From positions 3,767,501-3,831,500 of the forward strand of contig NZ_FNRV01000001.1 in assembly GCF_900105115.1 (NCBI RefSeq): a stretch of 64,000 bases of DNA. Reading direction: 5' to 3'. Below the pieces are notes generated by a model. The model was not told where the DNA came from. It saw nothing but the letters and a program-made list of their open reading frames with translations, and ran no database searches. The stretch is from Pseudomonas mohnii. Its GTDB lineage: Bacteria; Pseudomonadota; Gammaproteobacteria; Pseudomonadales; Pseudomonadaceae. Shown piece after piece: positions 27,722 through 36,488 of the stretch. Within the stretch, counting starts at the first letter, position 1; each line of letters opens with the position of its first letter. The translations under genes were made by a program, and so were the position numbers.

Positions 27722-28609
27722 TTAACCGCGCTGGGTCAGGCCCATTTTCTTGCGGCCTTCAGCCGGGGTGAGCACGCGGGCACCGAGGCGGCTGAGGATT
27801 TCCGAGGCCCGTTCGACCAGTTGGCCGTTGGTCGCCAGCACGCCTTTGTCCAGCCACAGGTTGTCTTCCAGGCCGACTCGCACGTTGCCGCCGAGCAGCA
27901 CCGCTTGCGCAGCCATCGGCATTTGCATGCGACCGATGCCGAAACCGGCCCAGACCGCGTCGGCCGGCAGATTGTCGACCATGGCTTTCATGGTGGTGGT
28001 GTCAGCCGGCGCGCCCCATGGGATGCCCAGGCACAGCTGGAACAGCGGGTTGTCGAGCAGGCCTTCCTTGATCATCTGTTTGGCGAACCACAGGTGGCCG
28101 GTGTCGAAAATTTCCAGCTCGGCCTTCACGCCCAGCTCTTGAATGCGTTTGGCGCCAGCGCGCAGTTGCGCCGGGGTGGAGACGTAAATGGTGTCGCCGT
28201 CGCCGAAGTTCAGGGTGCCGCAATCGAGGGTGCAGATTTCCGGCAGCAGTTCTTCTACGTGAGCCAGGCGGGTCAGCGGGCCGACCAGGTCAGTGTTCGG
28301 GCCGAACTCCATCGGGTTCTCGCCAGCGCCGATTTCCAGGTCGCCGCCCATGCCGGCGGTCAGGTTGACGATGATGTCGACGTCGGCTTCGCGAATGCGC
28401 TCCATCACCTCACGGTACAGCGCGACATCTCGGCTGAACTTGCCGGTTTCAGGGTCGCGAACGTGGCAGTGAACCACAGTGGCGCCGGCCTTCGCGGCTT
28501 CCACGGCGGCAGCGGCGATTTGTTTCGGGGTGACCGGCACATGTGGGCTCTTGGCGGTCGTGTCGCCAGCACCGGTGAGTGCGCAGGTGATGATGACGTC
28601 GTGGTTCAT
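27722..28609 (-). CDS. cdhC: Dehydrocarnitine-cleaving BKACE enzyme CdhC
   Basis: 295 residues, a beta-keto acid cleavage enzyme (TIM barrel). [24 protein letters not shown] begins the barrel; [13 protein letters not shown] carries the two zinc-ligand histidines. Members at this locus turn 3-dehydrocarnitine plus acetyl-CoA into betainyl-CoA and acetoacetate. ATG at 28609 follows AAGGAA. Downstream of caiX, from which it is separated by a hairpin. Confidence 0.88.
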   Translation of the reverse strand: MNHDVIITCALTGAGDTTAKSPHVPVTPKQIAAAAVEAAKAGATVVHCHVRDPETGKFSRDVALYREVMERIREADVDIIVNLTAGMGGDLEIGAGENPMEFGPNTDLVGPLTRLAHVEELLPEICTLDCGTLNFGDGDTIYVSTPAQLRAGAKRIQELGVKAELEIFDTGHLWFAKQMIKEGLLDNPLFQLCLGIPWGAPADTTTMKAMVDNLPADAVWAGFGIGRMQMPMAAQAVLLGGNVRVGLEDNLWLDKGVLATNGQLVERASEILSRLGARVLTPAEGRKKMGLTQRG

Positions 28610-28640
28610 GAGGTGGTTCCTTGCAGGCGTGAGTAGTCTG

Positions 28641-28664
28641 TTCGCAGCCCTTTCGGGCTGCGAA
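28641..28664. repeat. Intercistronic hairpin between caiX and cdhC
   Basis: TTCGCAGCCC, loop TTTC, GGGCTGCGAA: a perfect ten-pair stem without a T tail, about 35 bases after the caiX stop. Confidence 0.7.
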
Positions 28665-28698
28665 TCGGTGGTTCGATCCGGGTCGTGTTACGGGTGCG

Positions 28699-29643
28699 TC
28701 ATTTGCTGGTCAGTTGCAGGTTTTGAGCAGCCGGTTTGCCATCGAAGGTGGTGACGCCTTCGAGCCAGCGTTGTTTGTCCTGCGGGTGATCCTTGAGCCA
28801 TTGCCTGGCGGATTCGAAGGCGTCCTTGTGATCGAGCAGCGGCTGCATCATCCGGCTCTCGTCTTCGGCGGTGAACGTCAGGTTGCTCAGCAGGCGGCCG
28901 ATGTTCGGGCATTGCTCGGCGTATTTCGGCGCGGTCACGGTCCACACGGTGGCGCTGCCTTCGTTCGGGCCGAGGGCGTCGTCGCTGCCGGTGAGGTAGG
29001 TCATCTTGACGTTGACGTTCATCGGGTGCGGCGCCCAGCCGAAGAACACCACGGCTTCGTTGCGGCGCACGGCGCGATCCACCGCGGCGAGCATGCCGGC
29101 CTCGCTGGACTCGACCAACTGGAACTTGCCGAGGCCAAACTGGTTCTTGGCGATCATCGCCTTGATCTGGGTGTTGGCGCCCGAGCCCGGTTCGATGCCG
29201 TAGATTTTGCCGCCCAGTTCTTTTTCGAACTTGGCGATGTCGGCGAAGGTTTTCAGGCCCTTGTCCGCCAGGTAAGTCGGCACGGCGAGGGTGGCGCGTG
29301 CATCCTTGAGGCTCGGCGCTTGCAGCACCTTGACCTGGTTGGCGTCGACGAACGGGGTGATGGTCTGGGTCATCAGCGGGTTCCAGTAACCCAGGAACAG
29401 GTCGAGGCGCTGATCACGGATCCCGGCGAAAATGATCTGCTGGGAGGCGCTGGTTTGTTTGGTGTTGTAGCCGAGGCCATCGAGCAATACCTGGGTCATG
29501 GCGCTGGTGGCGATCACGTCGGTCCAGTTCACTACACCCATGCGCACGTTCTGGCACGCGGCGGGTTCGGCGGCCATGACACTGGCGCTCAGGAAAGCGG
29601 TACCGCTGAGTGCAAGAACACAGCTGCTGATCAGTCGTTTCAT
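28699..29643 (-). CDS. caiX: Carnitine-binding periplasmic protein CaiX
   Basis: 314 residues. A signal peptide (VLALSGTAFLSASVMAA) ends near residue 25. The mature part starts with CQNVRMGVVNWTDVIATSAMT, parallel to CbcX, and SSEAGMLAAVDRAVRRNEAVVFFGWAPHPMN is the conserved domain-II region with the aromatic ligand cage. In P. aeruginosa CaiX delivers carnitine to the CbcWV core, so no permease is needed here. ATG at 29643 follows GAGGAAA. First gene of the carnitine operon, divergent from cdhR. Confidence 0.9.
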   Translation of the reverse strand: MKRLISSCVLALSGTAFLSASVMAAEPAACQNVRMGVVNWTDVIATSAMTQVLLDGLGYNTKQTSASQQIIFAGIRDQRLDLFLGYWNPLMTQTITPFVDANQVKVLQAPSLKDARATLAVPTYLADKGLKTFADIAKFEKELGGKIYGIEPGSGANTQIKAMIAKNQFGLGKFQLVESSEAGMLAAVDRAVRRNEAVVFFGWAPHPMNVNVKMTYLTGSDDALGPNEGSATVWTVTAPKYAEQCPNIGRLLSNLTFTAEDESRMMQPLLDHKDAFESARQWLKDHPQDKQRWLEGVTTFDGKPAAQNLQLTSK

Positions 29644-29851
29644 CTCAGGTTTCCTCGGCAGTTCGTTATTGTGAGTTCCGGCGTCTGGCGCGCCGGTGAT
29701 GCCAAGTTACGCAGCTAAGGCGCCATGAAAGCGCACTGCGGCGACCAGCTCTTGCACTGCGGCGACCTGTGCTCTTGAATGCCGCTGGTAAGTGGCGTAT
29801 CAACATCAACACGCTACCCGCCCTCTCGTTACCGCCAGCCGAGTGCGCTCC
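29644..29851. promoter_or_regulatory. caiX/cdhR divergent control region
   Basis: 208 bases between divergent genes. Two near copies of CTCTTGCACTGCGGCGACC-like sequence at about 29733-29770 (TGCGGCGACCAGCTCTTGCA and TGCGGCGACCTGTGCTC) could be direct half-sites of an AraC-type regulator such as CdhR. Confidence 0.5.
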
Positions 29852-30796
29852 ATGTCCCAGGATTTCTATTTCTTGTTGATGCCGGGTTTCTCGGCCATTG
29901 GATTTATCTCGGCCATCGAGCCCTTGCGGGTCGCCAATCGCTTTCGCGGCGAGCTGTATCGCTGGCATGTATTGAGCGCCGATGGCGGGGCAGTGCTGGC
30001 CAGCAACGGCATGTCGGTTAACGCCGACGCGGCGCTGGAGCCGCTGAAAAAAGGCGCGACTTTGTTAGTGGTCGCCGGTTTCGAACCGCTGAAGTTCGCC
30101 ACCCCGACGCTGGAGCACTGGCTACGACGGCTGGACAACGAAGGCGTGACCCTCGGCGCCATCGACACCGGCAGTTTCATCCTCGCGGAAGCGGGCCTGC
30201 TCGACGGTCATCGCCTGACCCTGCACTGGGAAGCCATCGATGCCTTCAAGGAGTCCTACCCGCAGCTCAGCGTCACCCAGGAGTTGTTCGAAATCGACCG
30301 TCGGCGCATCACGTCGGCGGGCGGCACGGCCTCCATCGACCTGATGCTCGATCTGATCGCTCAAGCCCACGGCCCGGAGCTGGCGATCCAGGTCAGCGAA
30401 CAGTTCGTACTCGGCCGCATCCGCCCGCGCAAAGACCACCAGCGCATGGAAGTCGCCACGCGTTATGGCATCAGCAACAAGAAACTGGTGCAGGTGATCG
30501 GTGAAATGGAGCAGCACAGCGAGCCACCGCTGAGCACGCTGGAACTGGCGGAATCGATCAAGGTCACCCGGCGTCAGCTGGAGCGCCTGTTTCGCCTGCA
30601 CCTGAACGACACGCCGAGCAATTTCTATCTGCGACTGAGGCTGGAGAAGGCCCGGCAATTGCTGCGTCAGACCGACATGAGCGTGCTGGAAGTCAGCATT
30701 GCCTGCGGATTTGAGTCGCCGTCGTATTTCACTCGCAGTTATCGGGCGAGGTTTGAGCGGTGTCCGCGGGAGGACCGGCGTACTGCCAAAGCGTGA
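29852..30796 (+). CDS. cdhR: Carnitine-responsive AraC-family activator CdhR
   Basis: 314 residues: an N-terminal DJ-1/PfpI-like domain (FYFLLMPGFSAIGFISAIEP) and a C-terminal AraC domain with LELAESIKVTRRQLERLF and LEVSIACGFESPSYFTRSYR. It is a paralogue of GbdR in the same window. ATG at 29852 gives the standard MSQDFYF start; an upstream in-frame start at 29792 adds 20 residues of low quality. It activates caiX-cdhC-cdhA-cdhB in P. aeruginosa in response to carnitine. Confidence 0.91.
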   Translation: MSQDFYFLLMPGFSAIGFISAIEPLRVANRFRGELYRWHVLSADGGAVLASNGMSVNADAALEPLKKGATLLVVAGFEPLKFATPTLEHWLRRLDNEGVTLGAIDTGSFILAEAGLLDGHRLTLHWEAIDAFKESYPQLSVTQELFEIDRRRITSAGGTASIDLMLDLIAQAHGPELAIQVSEQFVLGRIRPRKDHQRMEVATRYGISNKKLVQVIGEMEQHSEPPLSTLELAESIKVTRRQLERLFRLHLNDTPSNFYLRLRLEKARQLLRQTDMSVLEVSIACGFESPSYFTRSYRARFERCPREDRRTAKA

Positions 30797-30818
30797 TCCT
30801 GAAAACACCGAAAAAACT

Positions 30819-30905
30819 GTGGGAGCCAGCCTGCTGGCGATAGCGGTCTGTCAGACACTCAAATATCGACTGATGCACCGCCATCGCCAGCAGGCTGGCT
30901 CCCAC
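30819..30905. repeat. REPIN
   Basis: TGTGGGAGCCAGCCTGCTGG and its inverted copy in the convergent gap between cdhR and the DUF3010 gene. Confidence 0.85.
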
Positions 30906-30933
30906 CGTTAATTTGTTCTGTCAGGAATACCGG

Positions 30934-31350
30934 TTACTTCTTCATCAGCGCCGAACACGCCGCCTTGTAGGCCTCATGCTGATACTTGTTCAGCGTCCCC
31001 GGCAGTTCAAAGTCGTGTTTCTTGCTCTGCGCATTGATGGTCTGCGGCGACAGCAGCGTCACCTCGCAACTTTCCAGCAACTGGAACACACCCTCGATCT
31101 TGAACGTGGTCGGTCCACCGGCGAACTCGCCTTTCTTGCTGCGCTTCTTGATCGCGATGCGATCAATGGCATTTTCGCGAACAAAGGACGCCACCTGAGC
31201 CGCAAACACCTTGACGTTGGCGGCTTCGTCGTCATCGTCGAGGGCGATTTTCTTGGTGGCGAGGGCAACATGGCCCAGCGCCTGACCCTCCAGCATGGCC
31301 ACGGCGATAATCGCTTCGCTGCCCTTGATTTCGATGCCGCAGACTTTCAT
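30934..31350 (-). CDS. DUF3010 family protein
   Basis: 138 residues, starting MKVCGIEIKGSEAIIAV, with a predicted RNase H-like alpha/beta fold and a conserved DRIAIKKRSKKGEFAGGPTT core. This is a conserved gammaproteobacterial family of unknown function; the basic loop could bind nucleic acid, but that is a guess. ATG at 31350 has AAAGGGA upstream. Monocistronic. Confidence 0.82.
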   Translation of the reverse strand: MKVCGIEIKGSEAIIAVAMLEGQALGHVALATKKIALDDDDEAANVKVFAAQVASFVRENAIDRIAIKKRSKKGEFAGGPTTFKIEGVFQLLESCEVTLLSPQTINAQSKKHDFELPGTLNKYQHEAYKAACSALMKK

Positions 31351-31383
31351 GTTGAATCCCTTTACTGGCTGAAGGCGTGCAGC

Positions 31384-31707
31384 TTACAGCTCTAGTTGAC
31401 TGGCGTTGATGCCAAAAGCCGCAGCGATTTTTTCGCGGGTGGCCTTGCGCGGCTTGGCGACTGTTTCTTGCTGGGCGAAAGCCGGTTGGGAAATCCCCAT
31501 CCGTTTGGCCACTTCATCCTGAGTAAGGTTCAAGTGTTCGCGCCAGGCGCGGATGGGTGTGGCGCCATCGACCACGCGACTGACTACATCGTGGGGGATC
31601 AGGTTGGGCTCGATTTTTTGCGCCAGATACTGCGCATAGGGGATGACCACGAATGCGGGGTTGCCGTATTCATCGTTGATGATTTGAACATCAGTAGGTG
31701 CGTTCAT
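31384..31707 (-). CDS. XRE-type antitoxin of a type II TA module
   Basis: 107 residues. The N-terminal part (IINDEYGNPAFVVIPYAQYL) resembles toxin-binding segments, and the C-terminal half is an XRE helix-turn-helix, LTQDEVAKRMGISQPAFAQQE. ATG at 31707 overlaps the 3' end of the toxin gene by 17 bases, so they are coupled, with toxin first in order. Likely autorepressor of the operon. Confidence 0.83.
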   Translation of the reverse strand: MNAPTDVQIINDEYGNPAFVVIPYAQYLAQKIEPNLIPHDVVSRVVDGATPIRAWREHLNLTQDEVAKRMGISQPAFAQQETVAKPRKATREKIAAAFGINASQLEL

Positions 31708-31945
31708 CGCGTTTTTTGACCTCTTGAATACTGACCACTTTGATCGCGCCATCCCAGTCGAACATGACCCGATAATTACCGACGCGTAGCCGGTAAGAGT
31801 GGTTATGACCAACCAGTGCTTTGACTTGACCCACATTGGGCATGTCAGCCAGCGCCGTGATGGCATCACGAACCTGAATCTGGTGAACGGAATGCAATCT
31901 CAAGAGTTGCTTAACGGCCTTTCGAGTCCAGTGAATGCTGTTCAT
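31691..31945 (-). CDS. RelE/ParE-superfamily toxin
   Basis: 84 residues. MNSIHWTRKAVKQLLRLH and HSYRLRVGNYRVMFDWDG are the RelE/ParE core, the latter including the basic catalytic-type residues. The toxin probably cleaves ribosome-bound mRNA; ParE-type gyrase action is less likely. There is no clear Shine-Dalgarno sequence before ATG 31945. A TATATT hexamer lies only four bases upstream, so transcription may start at or near the ATG (leaderless). An AT-rich region with short repeats precedes it. Confidence 0.82.
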   Translation of the reverse strand: MNSIHWTRKAVKQLLRLHSVHQIQVRDAITALADMPNVGQVKALVGHNHSYRLRVGNYRVMFDWDGAIKVVSIQEVKKRDERTY

Positions 31946-32020
31946 GAAGAATATAAGTCTTTTATAAGATTTGCGAATCTTTGCTTATATTTTTCAGATG
32001 GCCAACAAGCGAAACTTATC
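31946..32020. promoter_or_regulatory. TA promoter/operator region
   Basis: AT-rich stretch with TATAAGTCTT, TTATAAGATT and an inverted GATT-TGCG-AATC; likely promoter and antitoxin binding site. Sequence between about 32020 and 32115 shows nothing else. Confidence 0.5.
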
Positions 32021-32115
32021 GAGATATTGCTGGAAACGAATGCCAAAAATGCTCGTTCCGCCAGGAAGAGTCGGGAGAGTCAGAATGGTTTGTAGGAAGA
32101 GGGATTTTTGGGGCT

Positions 32116-32141
32116 GAAAGCTGGAGTTGGTTCCAGCTTTC
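32116..32141 (-). terminator. Hairpin after the LprI-like gene
   Basis: GAAAGCTGGA and TCCAGCTTTC with a six-base loop, 17 bases beyond the stop; no T run. Confidence 0.5.
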
Positions 32142-32157
32142 GACGGCTAACCAGGGA

Positions 32158-32559
32158 TTACTCCTGCCCAATCGACTCCAAAAACTCCGACCGCTCGTCA
32201 CTCATCCGCGCCACGCAATCATTTTGCGCAATGGTGAAGGCCTTGCTGCCGGCGGTGGCCGGGAAGGCTTCGACGGCGCAGTCGGCGTCGCGGGTCTTCG
32301 TCCACTGCTGCTGGGCGGCCTTGATCCTGGCGGTGATGTCGGTCAGTTGCGACGGGTTCTTGCCGTAGAGCGACTGCATGCGCTCGTTCAGGCTTTTGAG
32401 GTTTTCGCTCAATAGCTCTTCGGCGGTGGATTTGCTGTAAGCCGAGCATTCCAGGGTCTGGACGTCGTTTTCGACTTTGTCGCAAGGGTTGTCGTCGGAT
32501 TCCTCCGCCGCGTGTACGCCGGTCGCAATCAGCGCCAAAGCCAGGATGATGGATTTCAT
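32158..32559 (-). CDS. LprI-like (DUF1311) secreted protein
   Basis: 133 residues with a signal peptide (MKSIILALALIATGVHAA). The rest has the LprI pattern: regularly spaced cysteines in NPCDKVENDVQTLECSAYS and later DADCAVEAF and NDCVARM, with a conserved QQQWTKTRDADC. Family members include a lysozyme inhibitor, but most have no tested role. ATG at 32559 has GGGGCGG upstream. Confidence 0.8.
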   Translation of the reverse strand: MKSIILALALIATGVHAAEESDDNPCDKVENDVQTLECSAYSKSTAEELLSENLKSLNERMQSLYGKNPSQLTDITARIKAAQQQWTKTRDADCAVEAFPATAGSKAFTIAQNDCVARMSDERSEFLESIGQE

Positions 32560-32808
32560 TACGTTGCCGCCCCTTATTCCAGTAAAGCTTCCAGTAAAGC
32601 CTCAAGAGATGCGGCGAATTCTGGCCCAAGCGGAAGGCCTTGAACAGGTAGCAGATTGCGCCCGTCGACGACCCTTTGTCGCGGATTGACGCTTTCGGCA
32701 ATTCCCCTGTCGTTTTTGCACCCGGCTGCCAAGGCACCGAGGCATATGCTGGCCCCAAAGCGCCGGCAGACGATTCGGCGCATGAATCGCCAACAAGGGG
32801 ACAGCCTG
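32560..32808. promoter_or_regulatory. LprI-like/M19-like divergent gap
   Basis: 249 bases. TGTCGTTTTTGCACC at 32708 resembles a TGTCGTAAACGCACC element upstream of glyA and could be part of a shared GbdR site. No gene seen. Confidence 0.4.
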
Positions 32809-33786
32809 ATGAGCCCAGCCGAATTGCACGCCGACAGTATCGTTATCGACGGGCTGATTATTGCCAAGTGGAACCGTGAGCTGTTCGAAGACATGCGCAA
32901 GGGCGGCCTGACCGCGGCCAACTGCACCGTTTCGGTGTGGGAGGGCTTCCAGGCCACCGTCAACAACATTGCCGCCAGCCAGAAACTGATCCGCGAGAAC
33001 AGCGACCTGGTGATTCCGGTGCGTACCACCGCCGATATCCGCAAGGCCAAGGAGCAGGGCAAGACCGGCATCCTCTTCGGTTTCCAGAACGCCCACGCCT
33101 TTGAAGACCAGATCGGCTATGTCGAGGTGTTCAAGCAGCTCGGCGTCGGTATCGTGCAGATGTGCTACAACACCCAGAATCTGGTGGGCACCGGTTGCTA
33201 CGAGCGTGACGGCGGCCTGTCGGGCTTCGGTCGTGAAATCGTCGCCGAGATGAACCGCGTTGGCGTCATGTGCGACCTGTCCCACGTCGGCTCCAAGACT
33301 TCCGAAGAAGTCATCCTCGAATCGAAGAAACCGGTCTGCTATTCCCACTGCCTGCCGTCGGGCCTGAAGATTCACCCGCGCAACAAGTCCGATGAAGAAC
33401 TGAAGTTCATCGCCGATCACGGTGGTTTCGTCGGCGTGACCATGTTCGCGCCGTTCCTGGCCAAGGGCATCGATTCGACCATCGACGACTACGCCGAAGC
33501 CATCGAATACACCATGAACATCGTCGGCGAAGACGCCATCGGCATCGGCACCGACTTTACCCAGGGCCATGGCCAGGACTTCTTCGAGTACCTGACCCAC
33601 GACAAGGGCTACGCCCGCCGCCTGACCAGCTTCGGCAAGATCATCAACCCGCTAGGCATCCGTACCGTGGGCGAGTTCCCGAACCTGACCGAGACCCTGC
33701 TCAAGCGCGGCCACTCCGAGCGTGTGGTGCGCAAGATCATGGGCGAGAACTGGGTGAACGTCCTGAAAGATGTTTGGGGCGAATAA
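32809..33786 (+). CDS. M19 dipeptidase-like protein of the dimethylglycine operon
   Basis: 325 residues, clearly of the M19 (renal dipeptidase) fold: VGVMCDLSHVGSKTSEEVI, PVCYSHC and GGFVGVTMFAPFL. But the first metal motif, normally DGHNDLP, reads IDGLIIAKW, and the glutamate region, normally EGG, reads FGFQNAHAF. Thus three of the five usual zinc ligands are absent while the two later histidines remain. It is syntenic with PA5396 upstream of dgcAB, so a role in dimethylglycine use is likely, but peptide hydrolysis is doubtful. ATG at 32809 has AAGGGG upstream. Confidence 0.85.
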   Translation: MSPAELHADSIVIDGLIIAKWNRELFEDMRKGGLTAANCTVSVWEGFQATVNNIAASQKLIRENSDLVIPVRTTADIRKAKEQGKTGILFGFQNAHAFEDQIGYVEVFKQLGVGIVQMCYNTQNLVGTGCYERDGGLSGFGREIVAEMNRVGVMCDLSHVGSKTSEEVILESKKPVCYSHCLPSGLKIHPRNKSDEELKFIADHGGFVGVTMFAPFLAKGIDSTIDDYAEAIEYTMNIVGEDAIGIGTDFTQGHGQDFFEYLTHDKGYARRLTSFGKIINPLGIRTVGEFPNLTETLLKRGHSERVVRKIMGENWVNVLKDVWGE

Positions 33787-33864
33787 GCCGCCGCACTTCT
33801 GAATCCTTACCTGCGGCCATCCGCGCCGCAGGCAACACCAAAATTCTTCTGGAGTTAAGTTTCC

Positions 33865-34395
33865 ATGGCCAAGATCGCCCCGCAATTGCCTATCGAAGTC
33901 GACAGCGAGACCGGTGTCTGGACGTCCGACGCCCTGCCGATGCTGTACGTGCCGCGCCATTTCTTCGTCAACAACCACATGGGCATCGAGGAAGTGCTGG
34001 GCGCCGAAGCCTACGCCGAGATCCTCTACAAGGCCGGCTACAAGTCCGCCTGGCACTGGTGCGAGAAAGAAGCTGAATGCCACGGCCTGGAAGGCGTCGC
34101 GGTGTTCGAGCACTACATGAAGCGTCTGTCGCAGCGCGGCTGGGGCCTGTTCAAGATCCAGGACATTGACCTCGACAAAGGCACCGCCAGCGTCAAGCTC
34201 GAACACTCGGCGTTCGTCTACGTCTACGGCAAGGTCGGGCGCAAGGTCGACTACATGTTCACCGGCTGGTTTGCCGGTGCGATGGATCAGATCCTCGCCG
34301 CTCGCGGCAGCCAGATCCGCACCGTGGCCGAGCAAGTCTACGGTGGCTCCGAAGAGGGCCACGAAGACGGCTTGTTCATCGTCAAGCCGTTGTAA
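33865..34395 (+). CDS. V4R-domain protein (PA5397-like, DUF5943)
   Basis: 176 residues. The central part (YAEILYKAGYKSAWHWCEKEAECHGLEG) resembles the 4-vinyl-reductase (V4R) small-ligand domain, with conserved Cys and His. It sits between the M19-like gene and dgcA in one direction, as in P. aeruginosa. Its function is not established; a ligand-binding or assembly role for DgcA is possible. ATG at 33865 follows TGGAGT. Confidence 0.8.
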   Translation: MAKIAPQLPIEVDSETGVWTSDALPMLYVPRHFFVNNHMGIEEVLGAEAYAEILYKAGYKSAWHWCEKEAECHGLEGVAVFEHYMKRLSQRGWGLFKIQDIDLDKGTASVKLEHSAFVYVYGKVGRKVDYMFTGWFAGAMDQILAARGSQIRTVAEQVYGGSEEGHEDGLFIVKPL

Positions 34396-34410
34396 GTCGA
34401 GGAACCCGCC

Positions 34411-36471
34411 ATGGCTTTCGAAGCAATGTTCCAGCCGATCCAGATCGGCAAACTGACCATCCGCAACCGCGTGCTCAGCACCGCGCACGCCGAGGTCTAT
34501 GCCACCGACGGCGGCATGACCACCGACCGGTACGTCAAGTATTACGAAGAGAAGGCCAAGGGCGGGATCGGCCTGGCGATCTGCGGCGGTTCGTCCGTGG
34601 TGGCCATCGACAGCCCGCAGGAATGGTGGAGCTCGGTGAACCTGTCCACCGACCGCATCATTCCGCACTTCCAGAATCTGGCCGACGCCATGCACAAGCA
34701 CGGCGCCAAGATCATGATCCAGATTACCCACATGGGCCGTCGTTCCCGTTGGGACGGCTTCAACTGGCCGACGCTGATGTCGCCGTCGGGCATACGCGAG
34801 CCGGTACACCGTGCCACCTGCAAAACCATCGAGCCGGAAGAGATCTGGCGGGTAATCGGTAACTACGCTCAAGCCGCGCGCCGCGCCAAGGCCGGTGGCC
34901 TGGACGGTGTCGAGCTGTCGGCGGTGCACCAGCACATGATCGACCAGTTCTGGAGCCCACGGGTCAACAAGCGTACCGACGAATGGGGCGGCACCTTCGA
35001 AGGCCGCATGAAGTTCGGCCTTGAAGTGTTGAAAGCGGTGCGTGCCGAGGTTGGCGACGATTTCTGCGTGGGCATGCGTATCTGCGGTGACGAGTTCCAC
35101 CCGGACGGCCTGTCCCACGAGGACATGAAGCAGATCGCCAAATACTACGACGACACCGGCATGCTGGATTTCATCGGTGTCGTGGGTTCGGGTTGTGACA
35201 CTCACAACACCCTGGCCAACGTGATTCCGAACATGAGTTATCCACCGGAGCCGTTCCTGCACCTGGCCGCCGGCATCAAGGAAGTGGTCAAGGTTCCGGT
35301 GCTGCACGCGCAGAACATCAAGGACCCGAACCAGGCCACCCGCATTCTGGAAGGCGGTTACGTGGACATGGTCGGCATGACCCGCGCCCACATCGCTGAC
35401 CCGCACCTGATCGCCAAGATCAAGATGGGCCAGATCGACCAGATCAAACAATGCGTCGGCGCCAACTACTGCATCGACCGTCAGTACCAAGGCCTGGATG
35501 TGCTGTGCATCCAGAACGCGGCCACTTCCCGTGAATACATGGGCGTGCCGCACATCATCGAGAAAACCACCGGCGTGAAACGCAAAGTGGTGGTGGTCGG
35601 TGCCGGTCCTGCGGGGATGGAAGCGGCACGTGTGGCCGCTGAACGTGGCCACGACGTGACCTTGTTCGAGAAGAAAGAATTCATCGGCGGGCAAATCACC
35701 ACGGCCTCGAAAGCGCCGCAACGGGACCAGATCGCCGGTATCACCCGCTGGTATCAACTGGAACTTGCACGCCTGAAAGTCGACCTGCGCCTGGGCACGG
35801 CGGCGGATGCGCCGACCATCATGGACTTGCGTCCGGACGTGGTGGTGCTGGCGGTCGGCGGTCATCCGTTCCTGGAGCAGAACGAGCATTGGGGCGCGGC
35901 CGAAGGCCTGGTGGTCAGCAGCTGGGACGTCCTCGATGGCAAGGTGGCACCGGGCAAGAACGTGCTGGTCTACGACACCATCTGTGAATTCACCGGCATG
36001 TCCACGGCGGACTTCCTCGCCGACAAGGGCAGCCAGGTCGAGATCGTCACCGACGACATCAAGCCGGGCGTGGCAATTGGCGGTACGTCGTTCCCGACTT
36101 ACTACCGCAGCATGTACCCGAAAGAAGTGATCATGACCGGCGACATGATGCTCGAGAAGGTCTACCGCGAAGGCGACAAGCTGGTGGCGGTACTGGAAAA
36201 CGAATACACCGGCGCCAAAGAGGAGCGGGTGGTGGACCAGGTGGTCGTGGAAAACGGCGTGCGCCCGGACGAAGAAATCTACTACGCGCTGAAGGAAGGC
36301 TCGCGCAACAAAGGCCAGATCGACGTCGAAGCCTTGTTCGCGATCAAGCCACAACCTTGCCTGGAGCAGAGTGGCGACGGCTATTTGCTGTTCCGCATCG
36401 GCGACTGCGTGGCCCAGCGTAACGTGCACGCGGCGATCTACGACGCGTTGCGGTTGTGCAAGGATTTCTAA
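34411..36471 (+). CDS. dgcA: Dimethylglycine demethylase subunit DgcA
   Basis: 686 residues. Residues 1-370 are an old-yellow-enzyme TIM barrel with FMN; the C-terminal half binds FAD/NAD (KVVVVGAGPAGMEAARVAAERG). This is the trimethylamine-dehydrogenase family layout. The FeS motif between them reads CVGANYC..CIQN: compared with the usual C-x2-C-x3-C-x11-C pattern, the second cysteine is alanine. It removes a methyl from dimethylglycine to give sarcosine. ATG at 34411 has GAGGAA upstream. Essential for dimethylglycine use in P. aeruginosa. Confidence 0.93.
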   Translation: MAFEAMFQPIQIGKLTIRNRVLSTAHAEVYATDGGMTTDRYVKYYEEKAKGGIGLAICGGSSVVAIDSPQEWWSSVNLSTDRIIPHFQNLADAMHKHGAKIMIQITHMGRRSRWDGFNWPTLMSPSGIREPVHRATCKTIEPEEIWRVIGNYAQAARRAKAGGLDGVELSAVHQHMIDQFWSPRVNKRTDEWGGTFEGRMKFGLEVLKAVRAEVGDDFCVGMRICGDEFHPDGLSHEDMKQIAKYYDDTGMLDFIGVVGSGCDTHNTLANVIPNMSYPPEPFLHLAAGIKEVVKVPVLHAQNIKDPNQATRILEGGYVDMVGMTRAHIADPHLIAKIKMGQIDQIKQCVGANYCIDRQYQGLDVLCIQNAATSREYMGVPHIIEKTTGVKRKVVVVGAGPAGMEAARVAAERGHDVTLFEKKEFIGGQITTASKAPQRDQIAGITRWYQLELARLKVDLRLGTAADAPTIMDLRPDVVVLAVGGHPFLEQNEHWGAAEGLVVSSWDVLDGKVAPGKNVLVYDTICEFTGMSTADFLADKGSQVEIVTDDIKPGVAIGGTSFPTYYRSMYPKEVIMTGDMMLEKVYREGDKLVAVLENEYTGAKEERVVDQVVVENGVRPDEEIYYALKEGSRNKGQIDVEALFAIKPQPCLEQSGDGYLLFRIGDCVAQRNVHAAIYDALRLCKDF

Positions 36472-36488
36472 CGGCTTGTGGATAACCT

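Noticed and set aside
33652..36429. 925-codon antisense frame over dgcA and its upstream gene
   Set aside because: Same shadow composition; both genes on the plus strand are well supported.
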